DNA of 64,000 nt from Paracyclopina nana (taxonomy: Eukaryota; Arthropoda; Copepoda; Cyclopoida; Cyclopettidae). Within the stretch, counting starts at the first letter, position 1; every line of letters begins with the position of its first letter. Of the stretch, positions 55,791 through 64,000 are shown in pieces. Both the position numbers and the translations under genes were made by a program. The notes beneath the pieces were generated by a model. The model made no database searches. It saw only the letters and a list, made by a program, of their open reading frames with translations, and was not told the DNA's origin. The DNA lies in NCBI GenBank assembly GCA_019096065.1, contig JAGUCH010000009.1:1622001-1686000 (forward strand), given 5' to 3'.

Positions 55791-56094
55791 TTGCTGCTGC
55801 TGCTGCTGCTGCCACATGACCTGACGTTGGTTTTCTTTAAAACATTTGATTTTTTTTCTTTTAAGAAAAAACAGATTGGAAAAAAATAAAATGTGTCTTA
55901 CCAGATTTTTTTGAAATGATTTGGTTGGTGAACGACTTGCTGCTGGTGTTACCTAAAACGGAATGGTTGCTGCACTAGCCACCATTCAGTGAAGAGGAGC
56001 CGCCCTAAACTGGTGCTTGCAGCTGCTCTTCCCAAGGGAGCCAGGGGGGGGAGCTTATTACTGTGTTGCCTTATCAGAGGAGCTCAGTCGGTTC

Positions 56095-57166
56095 ATGGCA
56101 GTCAACATGGAAAGTTTCCAGGACAAGATCATGCGTAGCATGGCGGTGCATTGGTATAAACGCAAACCATTTTTCCCAGCCTTTTCCAAAACATCCTCTG
56201 GCTACATGTGTAACCAACCTAAAACTTTTGCATTTCATGAGAAGGCCACTGCTTCAAGTGAAAAGTGCAAAAGCACCCTTGACACCTTCCAAGATTTAAT
56301 TACCCATTTCCTCCATGTCCATTTTGTGGCTAAGGCAAGACTACATTATTGCACTCACTGTGAGCTAGTCTTTGCCAACATCAAAGAATATGCTCTACAT
56401 TTAAAAAGCCATTGCACAAACAATGGATTTTCATGCTATCTATGTGGAATCGTTTCCATTTCCCATCATCAGATGACCCTACACATGGCCAAAGAGCATG
56501 ACACAACAACCACGATTAAATGTGAATATTGCTCAACTCTCTTCAAAATGAAGGTTAGTGCTACTTTTTTTTCAAAACCCATTGTGTAACCCATTTTTTT
56601 TTTTTATGCAGTACACATATCATCAACACTTGCTCCATCAACACAAAATTAAGTGTTTCACCTGCTCCTATTGTGAAGCTGATGGACTGAAGTTGTCGTA
56701 TTGGGCCCCCAAGTCCCTGCTTTATCACATTCGTCTAAAGCACAAGGTTGAGCAAGAGCGAGTGGAAGCTGAGGTCAAAAAGCTCATGAAGGAGCATGAA
56801 GGCAACAACACAGAAGAAGAAGGAGACCATGAAGGAGGCCTGTTGGAGGGAACAAGGCAAAACTCTGAGAGCAAGAAGAAGAAGATGCTTGTCCCACTCG
56901 ACACCAATATTGCATGCACAATTCCAGGATGTGACACCCAACTTTTTGATGAGGATCACCTGGCTCTTCACATTGCATTGCGCCACCACAGCGAAGAAGC
57001 AACAAAAGCATGGTTGCTTAAACTGAATAAAAAGTGTATCTTGTGCAACGAGTGGATCCGCTGCAGCCAAATGAAGGAGCACCTCAGTGTCTGTCAAGGA
57101 GATGCTCAATGGGACCGAGACATGACTGAAAATATTGCACCAGACAATATGGCTTCACTTTTTTAA
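56095..57166 (+). CDS. C2H2 zinc-finger protein carried by the Polinton
   Basis: Two exons, join(56095..56553,56612..57166), 337 aa, phase 0, intron 58 bp with an 18-T-rich acceptor. Fingers include CTHCELVFANIKEYALHLKSH, CYLCGIVSISHHQMTLHMAK with its final H, CEYCSTLFKMK continuing across the splice to H-x4-H, and CTIPGCDTQLFDEDHLALHI with its final H. A Glu/Lys-rich linker separates the third and fourth fingers, and a final CILCNEW-type zinc motif precedes the acidic end. AATAAA is at 57259. The start is ATG 56095; an upstream open extension lacks an ATG. C2H2 genes are not part of the Polinton core, so this may be a captured host regulator. Confidence 0.75.
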
Positions 57167-57536
57167 ATTATTTTTTTCCATCCCACATTCACCCTGTACA
57201 TAATGTAGTGCTGGCTTCACCCTTCATTGGTTTAATGTACATATTTATCCATACGCTGAATAAATCACCCCCTCCCTTTAAGCAGTCAAAAAAAAAAAAC
57301 CGTTAGACCATCCAGCAGTACGCGCACCCAAGAGAGGGGGGAGGGGGAGGAAAGGCATCAGCTAGGTTAGCACCACGCGTGTGACGCTTGAACAAGTGGC
57401 TGGCTGCGCGCAGTGACGCACCACCCTGCTACTTGATCACACCAAGCATAGTTCTGGATGTTCCATATAGAGGGCGCTGGCATTGAGTGCAGACCGCCCT
57501 GTCAGTGAGTGCCAGTAGCGCCCCCTATAGTGTGCG
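57167..57536. other. unique spacer inside the right terminal repeat
   Basis: Holds the polyadenylation signal AATAAA (57259-57264) of the C2H2 gene and a GC-rich stretch with no open frame. The corresponding unique spacer next to the left repeat (29644-29992) shows no similarity and no gene. Confidence 0.5.
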
Positions 57537-58918
57537 ACAAGTCTCACAACCTCTGATACCCCAGGTGGCTCCAATCGATAAAATCAACGACGGTTTTTGT
57601 TCTGAAATAAGCCACCACGGGTCATTTTTCTCGTCGCAGCTCCAAAAAACCGTTAGTACATAGAGAGGATGAGTCATCCTCTCTAGGCCACCACGGGTCC
57701 TTTTTTCTCGTCGCGGCTCCAAAAAAACGTTAGTACATAGAGAGGGCTTTCTCCTCATGGTTTCAGACAGGATTGCATCATGCTCTTTTTTGATTGGTTG
57801 TTGCCAAGTTAGCTGACGCGTGATTGGTTGTTGCCAAGTTAGCTGACGCGTGGTTGGCCGGCTGACTTTCAGTTGGAGACGTGCCACCAAGGGGATCACA
57901 CTCTCTCACACACACCCAGCTCCAACAGCTGTCTCACTTGACACTCCTGCATTTGGTTAACCACTTTAGAGGCAGTGTGAAGCAATGGCAATAAAGTGTT
58001 TAATCAAGTGTAGCTCACACCTACTTCATCGCAAGAAGACCACCAAAAAGTACAGTAAAGACCATGATGTATCTGTTGAGTTGATGAGGGTACTCGTGGC
58101 GCTTTATTGTATTTTTGTAACACATACACCCATGACTGCCATGAATATTCACAAGCCAGAGTGATGCAGAGTGATGCGAGCACTTTCAGACACTTTTTAA
58201 AAAAAAAAGGAGTTCAAGTGCTGACTTTACTCTACACCAACCTGTCTTTCATGGACGACGACCCAAAAAAAAAACTGACTCTCTATATATCACAGTAGTG
58301 TCTATGTATTGTCTTCTCTCCTATATAACAGTAGTAGAGTCTCTCTCTCTCCCCCAATATAGTATAGAGTCGCGTTGTATGTATTATAGCAGTAGCAATG
58401 TCCTTTCACTCCCCCTTTTATATATATATATAGTAGAGTCTCTCTTTATATATATATATACAGTACAGTAGTAGCGTCGTATGTACTACTATAGCAGCAG
58501 CAGTGTCCTTTCACTCCCCCTTTTATATATATAGTAGAGTCTCTCTTTATATACAGTACAGGAGTAGTGTCGTATGTACTACTATAGCAACAGCAATGTC
58601 CTTTCACTCCCCCTTCTATATATATATATATATATATATATAGTAGAGTCTCTCTTTATATATAGGAGTAGATAGGAGTAGCGTCCTATGTACTGTCGCT
58701 CTATAGAGAGCAGCGCGCACGCGCGCGCGCGCAAAAAAAAAAAAAAAAATGTGTGTGTGTGTGTGTGTGTGTGTGCACCCACGTGCGCGCGCACCCCCCC
58801 TCTTTCCCCCCCTTTGAAGCCGCGACGGTCGCTTTTCACGTTCACGGCTCCATTACTACAGTCAACCCCCTCCGAGCCACGAGCCGATTTTTTATGTAGG
58901 CTCCCCCTATATACTACT
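57537..58918. repeat. right terminal inverted repeat
   Basis: Reverse complement of 28133-29643 with the same poly-A/(GC)n segment (58713-58750) and minisatellite (about three copies, 58310-58690). It carries a longer (GT)n run and a segment of about 25 bp (near 57590-57615) that is missing from the left copy. The terminus is ATACTACT. Confidence 0.95.
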
Positions 58919-58924
58919 CTAATA
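58919..58924. repeat. right target-site duplication of the Polinton (CTAATA)
   Basis: Identical to 28127-28132; it fixes the right boundary of the element. Confidence 0.9.
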
Positions 58925-61900
58925 CATTTCTCTGTAGTAGTGTATGCATTACTTCGAGCCAGGGCTAAATTAATGAACACACTGGCGCTCAGAGCTCGTA
59001 AATTCTCATCAAATGGATGACTTGAGAAATATGAGAGTAATAGAGTGTAAGAATACAGCATAAGTGTTTGCCATCTGCACACACTCACACATCTGCCTCT
59101 CCCCAAAAAATATTTTGCACAATTGCTGAATTATCATCACCTGCTGATGCTCAAAGTCGAAATACCAAGCGATGATCAATGGCTGCAATTGTTGAAGAGC
59201 GCATCAGTTTTCTAAACATCTATGTAAAATCTGCAGGTAAAAGTATGGCATGAAATGGGCGCATATTTCATCGTCATATCTGCTTAACGAGAACGTTTGC
59301 CTCGTGGCCAAAAATGGTTTAGCACGTAGCATCAGCAGCCGATAGTATATGCCAAGATGATCTGTTATTCTCGCGGTGGAGCAGCCAATTAAAGTGTAGA
59401 CGGCCAATTTGGAGGCAATCCATAAATGTACAATTTTTCAGCCTGAATCATTAGCTCGCCTTCAGCTGCTGCTGACCTTATTTGATATCTATATTTATAG
59501 CATCTAGAAAGTACTAGGGCACAAAGGCCCATTTTAGGCAAGGATCAGTATAGGTTTAGTAGCCTCCATTCCTAGAAAGAAAATAAAGCCCTTAAAAGAG
59601 CGATGGCCGCCATTTTTCTTGCAGAAAAACAAGCCTCGAAAAACCTATTTGCCATCGCCAAGATGTTGGTCTCACATAAATCACAACGTTGCCAATTAAA
59701 GAAAAAGGCAGCCATGTTTTTGCCAGGATGTTTTTTCTCACGTGTGTGTAGCTGTATATATGCATGGTTGTTACATTGTGCATGCATGAGAAAAGCTTGG
59801 GTAAGCAAATTACTATAAAAGCGCGAGCCCTCCTTGCAGTAGTAGTAGTTGTTGTCGTCATTTCGTGGGAGTTTCCCAAACTGATGATAAAGTTCCACTT
59901 TTCTCCTGAGGTGTCACTGCAAGCACCATTGTGTGCTCATTGTTAGAATCTCTGGATGATGCACGGTTGTTGATGGATGTAAACAAACGAAAAACGTCAT
60001 GCTTGGCTGATCAATTCACACCCGGATCAACGGGCTTGACGACGGTTATGATCAGTTTCCCCAAGAAAAAATTCAAAGCTCATCTACGTGCAGTTTACAT
60101 CTCATTACTGTTATTATTATAAGCTATTGACTGGTGGTTCTGCCTGGCTAGCCAAAACTCTGCAAGTTTCAAAGAATTTCCAATATTTGCGCAGCTCACA
60201 AAATGAGTATAGTCATTCTATCGAAAAATGTGTATAATATATGGGCGCGCGTGAAGAATCGAACGATTTATATCATACAGCATGAAAGGTCACTTTCTCA
60301 AAAGAAATGATCTTTTGATGCTGTGCGCACAAATATCAACAATAGTATATGTATATCTTACCTTGGCTATGCAGTGGGTTGGGCTTGGCTATTGAGGGCC
60401 ACGAATAATTTGCATCACCATTGGCAACTGCACGTCAATATAAATGCACTACACTCGCACGTAAGCTCAGCTAGCGTCCATAGCAAACGGAGGCAGCCTC
60501 GCAGCTGAAAGAGGCTACGAGAATTGATGTGTCAAAGGTGATCGGACCTGTTGAGAGGCTTGGACACTGGCAGTCACTGGCAGCTAGGCCGGCTCTTGGA
60601 AGAACGTCTTGAGGTAGTTTACTGGTACGCGCCGCTATGTAGCGGCAGATGGCCGCTGCAGCCGCTCCGCTCCTTCTCCCTCTCCTTCCCTATTCTAGCT
60701 GTGCATGAGCCAGGCATGCCAGGCTTCATGCAGGCCAGACCTGGCCAGGCAGGGCCAAGCCCTGGCTAGCCAAAGAAAAGTCCCACGTGCACCGCATGCT
60801 ATGGTTATTGGAGTGTGCGAGCGCTGCACATGCAGGACAGTCCGACAGCCTCGAGGGAGGCCAATTTACGCCATCGCCATAATCCTTGCCTCGCGTGCAC
60901 CTGCCCTCGGATTATCGAGCCCATTTGGGATGCCTTGCTAGTTTGAGGACTATGATTGACTATGCGTTGCCGCACTCCAATTTTCGGATATAGCATATGT
61001 ATAAAATGTGTAGATTAAAATAAATTAACGGATGAAGGGCCTCATCAGATGCTTAGTATGAGTGTAATTATGGAAAATTATAACGTAGTGCCACATCAGC
61101 TCAAAAAGGTTGATAATTCAATGACCTTGTCAAGAATTGCTGGGCATGGCCAAGAAAACTCGAAAAATTGCAGAAACATGCAATTGAAACATTTATTCTC
61201 AATAACTTGACTTTTAGGGTTGATATTTTGGCAACAATATGTTAAAAAAAACAAGTCAAAAGTGAGAAAATGTACTGGGAAATGGCTTGACTTGCAAATT
61301 TTGCGTGGTGATATTTGACCCAAAATAACGCATTTTATCGAGCAGGTGAACAAAGCCTGAATTCCATGAAATATAGGAGCAGATTCTAAGCGTATCGGAC
61401 TTTTTCATAGCCACTACTTTACGAATGCATACAGAGTCTTGATATTGCTGGTTGTTCTCGCTCTACGCTCTGTTTGGTTTATAAGGCTTTTTCGCGGTTG
61501 ACTGCTTGATGCTCGGAATGCAAATGGAATTGCAAATCTGCCGCTGGTTTTTTCCTTTTTGGAATTCATTCCGTTGGCCGTTGGCTGTGATGAAATGTGC
61601 GGTTATTCCTCTCGCGCGTTTTCTGTCAAAAAATAAATCTCGTCTCGCGGTTGGAAAAAAAACACCCTCGGATTTCGTGCGTCTTTCAACCAGCATCGGA
61701 AACGTGCATATAATTGGCAGCGACCTTAACTTGACTCCATTTTCTTCAAGTTTATGCCTTTGGCTGGCCTTTAGCAATCGGAAGCTGCGGTGTGGTCATG
61801 TAGGAACTAATCATTGTTACAAAGCATTTCCCCTTTTTGGCGTGTCAAAATCCTTATACCATTGTTCGATTATACATGGTTATGCAGGTACATAAGGAAT

Positions 61901-62154
61901 CCTTGCTTATAGCAACATTGCCACTGAAAATTTACCCAACCTCGATGATAAAACGAAAACTTTATTTTTACACACCAGCAATAATGCGATTATAATCAGG
62001 TTGAACTGGCTTGGCAAATATGAGTATAATTAGGCTGCTTTTACGCAGAAATATGCAGCCAAAAAAGGATTTCGCGAAATCATAATATCGAAGATATGAG
62101 CTAAGCATACCTGGATAGTCTGGAATGTTTTAGAAAGGCATCATCAGGCGAAAA
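58925..62154. other. host flank without a supported gene
   Basis: No coding exon with good splice support. A GC-rich patch at about 60550-60930, with GCCGCTGCAGCCGCTCC and repeated CCAGGC/CCTGGC, stands out from AT-rich surroundings and could be a promoter. The missing 5' exon of FRMPD4 is expected upstream on the minus strand, so this interval is where I would look. A MITE-like arm occurs near 61340. Confidence 0.4.
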
Positions 62155-63635
62155 ATGGACGATTCCACCTCAGATTGGGACAGTTTGCCTCCGGAAGAAA
62201 ATAACGAGAATCATCATGCTACGCGGAAAAAAGGTAAAACATATAAAGCCATTTTTCCTCTTGATTACAGCTCAAAAAATTCCCTTTTGCAGAGGCCGCC
62301 AACGAGGAGCAGATTCCGCCATTCAATTTCAAGTAAATATCGCATTTATATCTGTGCATGAGCGCAAAGAAAGTATGGAATTACATTACAGGGGAGAAGC
62401 TGGCTCATTCTCCGGAATGAATAGATTGGTGGCTGCCGAAAAGATTCCTGGCCACAAATTGCCCAAAAAAGTGAATGCTTACGACGAACGAAATGACAAC
62501 AATTTGTGTGCTTCGATTAAGCCCGCTAAGAGCCTGGAAAATAGCCTTGGAACGCCTACCTCAGTAGCCACCATCGTGGACAAATCACTTAATGATTCCA
62601 AGCTGAGGCCTCCACTTTTGAGAAAGCCCAACAAAGAGGTGAAATTAGTAATAAAGAGGGGAAGAAGAATTCGTTGCCACTCACACGTCAATTCAGCTAG
62701 TTGAAAAACGCAACAACGCTTTCTTCAAAGAAGGATTTGCCCTTGATCCAAGCTTGGGCATCTCCTTTGATCACAAAGATTTCCTGATGCTGCACCACAA
62801 TAAAAATATTGGCCCACATAGCATATTAACAGCAGCTTTTTCTCCTTGCCACCAGGAGAGCGACTCAGCTGATTTGGCCACTTATACCAATCATGCATTT
62901 GATGACGATGACAATTCCATCAGGGAAAAGCCCAGCCACAGCGAGCAGGACAATGATTACGAGGATGGAGCATACCCCAAAAGTGACGAAAAAATCGTGC
63001 TCTATCACTTTGATGAGCCAGCAGAAACGTAAGCATAAAAACCTCATTTCAAGCCAGGGAAAATTGCCTGCTTTTAATGCTCACGAGTTGTAGTCATGAA
63101 TGAGTTTTGTGCACTAGTATACATGCCCTATTTTATGAAATTGCAAATTAGCCAGCCGCATCCTATTTTTTATAATAGGTTTCTGCAAATAAACGAGGAG
63201 AGGCATGGGCTGAGGTCCGAGGCTGCCAGTGCTTTTCTGGTCGAAAAGTCAGATCTGATTTTGTCAGAAATCCTCGGATTTTTGAGGATTCCGTTCGTGC
63301 TGGCGATCCTCCTTTGCGCCCACATTTTCATGTAAGTTTCCATGTTGTATATAGCATATACTATATCATTGAGGCATCTCTCCCATTTTTTGCAGGTTTT
63401 TTATGAGGGCTTTCTTTAAGCCCGTGTCAGATTATTTATTGAAGCCTTGCCTGGTTGCATTTCACAATTGGACTTGTGTCCCACTGTGTGGCCTGTCGCA
63501 TCACGTGTGCATTTTGAGCACTCATGCAATGTCTCCCTGTTGCAGGCTAATTTCTGTCCTTTGTTGCTCAAACAGGCGAAATTCCACCTCTGGCTACAGC
63601 AAGTATCAGCAGCACGATGCCAGCCCAATTTGAGA
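62155..63635 (+). CDS. small membrane protein, unassigned
   Basis: Exons approximately 62155..62233, 62293..62332, 62391..62636, 62695..63029, 63180..63331 and 63397..63633. The first three and the junction at 63030 have good sites and fitting phases; the last exon end is uncertain. The protein starts MDDSTSDWDSLPPEENNENH, continues polar and acidic for about 200 residues (DEKIVLYHFDEPAE), then has hydrophobic segments (ILGFLRIPFVLAILLCAHIF and FFMRAFFKPVSDYLLKPCLV) and a Cys-rich end. The order acidic soluble part then C-terminal membrane part is clear. I do not recognise the family. Confidence 0.5.
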
Positions 63636-64000
63636 TGAGTGCTCCAATTATTTGGTGTAATAATGCGCAATAAAAAAGAGGGCCAACTATGCAGATAATT
63701 TGGTGTAATGTCCTCCCACTTTATCTGGTCATTCAAATGGTTGACAAAGTTTGAGGTGACCGCACACAATAACAATCTTAACCCATTAATGAGAGCTAAG
63801 AGCATCATTATCTCATCGTGATGTGTTTCTCTTGAAAAACAACATCCTTTGGATCATGTCACTATTGCTACCAAGTTCCACCTACATCAGCCAATTTTTA
63901 CGAATTAGATCAATATTCAAAACCAAATTTCAAAATTCAGCCTAAATATCAATAAGCAGCAAAGGGCTGAGACGAAAATTGCACCTAATTATGAATCATC
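63636..64000. other. no gene seen
   Basis: AT-rich sequence at the right edge. AATAAA near 63669 could end the upstream gene. Nothing else stands out. Confidence 0.4.

Larger units (their letters stand above)
28133..58918. mobile_element. complete Polinton/Maverick DNA transposon, 30.8 kb
   Basis: The element begins AGTAGTAT and ends ATACTACT, with long terminal inverted repeats and a perfect 6-bp target duplication. It encodes the Polinton core set: protein-primed DNA polymerase B, retroviral-type integrase, A32-type ATPase and a double-jelly-roll capsid protein. Gene order from the left is A(+), B(+), repeat array, a minus block of small proteins, minor capsid candidate, integrase, ATPase and major capsid, then polymerase(-), repeat array and C2H2 gene(+). 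A spliced glycoprotein gene (+) encloses the integrase-ATPase-capsid part. At 30.8 kb it exceeds the usual 15-20 kb. It lies beside the 5' side of FRMPD4 and may be in its first intron. The near-identical terminal repeats and perfect duplication suggest a fairly recent insertion. No adenain-like protease was seen. Confidence 0.97.

Overview
This is nuclear DNA from a metazoan, most likely an invertebrate. Host genes are split by many short GT-AG introns (about 50 bp upward), the DNA is AT-rich, and the recognisable proteins are animal families: KLHDC4, an anoctamin, an IRAG/LRMP-type protein and FRMPD4/Preso. I cannot name the species. All exon models were built by eye from splice signals, reading phase and family resemblance; no search was run.

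Host part, 1-28 kb. The window opens with the end of a C2H2 zinc-finger gene. A single-pass Ig-like membrane protein (+) then meets KLHDC4 (-) tail to tail, with 10 bp between their stop codons. An anoctamin/TMEM16 gene (+, 15 exons, 5.1-10.8 kb) follows. A small cysteine-rich gene (-) and an IRAG/LRMP-family gene (+) are fired apart from one point near 12.2 kb. The IRAG-like frame appears broken twice, at homopolymer runs. FRMPD4 (-) fills 20.0-28.0 kb with a WW-WW-PDZ-FERM order.

Polinton/Maverick, 28,133-58,918. A 30.8 kb virus-like DNA transposon lies just upstream of the first FRMPD4 exon I can place. It has a perfect 6 bp target duplication (CTAATA) and terminal inverted repeats of about 1.4-1.5 kb. 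It encodes a nine-exon protein-primed DNA polymerase B (about 2231 aa), a D,D-E integrase with a chromodomain-like tail, an A32/FtsK-type packaging ATPase, a double-jelly-roll major capsid protein, a candidate minor capsid protein, a C2H2 protein and several unassigned proteins. A spliced, GC-rich gene for a membrane glycoprotein runs antisense around the integrase-ATPase-capsid block. I found no adenain-like protease. The polymerase and ATPase frames look intact. The integrase, capsid and one unassigned gene each show an apparent frameshift. Three arrays of roughly 170-180 bp repeats lie between the gene blocks.

Right flank, 58.9-64 kb. There is about 3 kb with no gene I can support, including a GC-rich patch at 60.55-60.93 kb that could be promoter-like. 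A small unassigned membrane-protein gene (+) follows at 62.2-63.6 kb.
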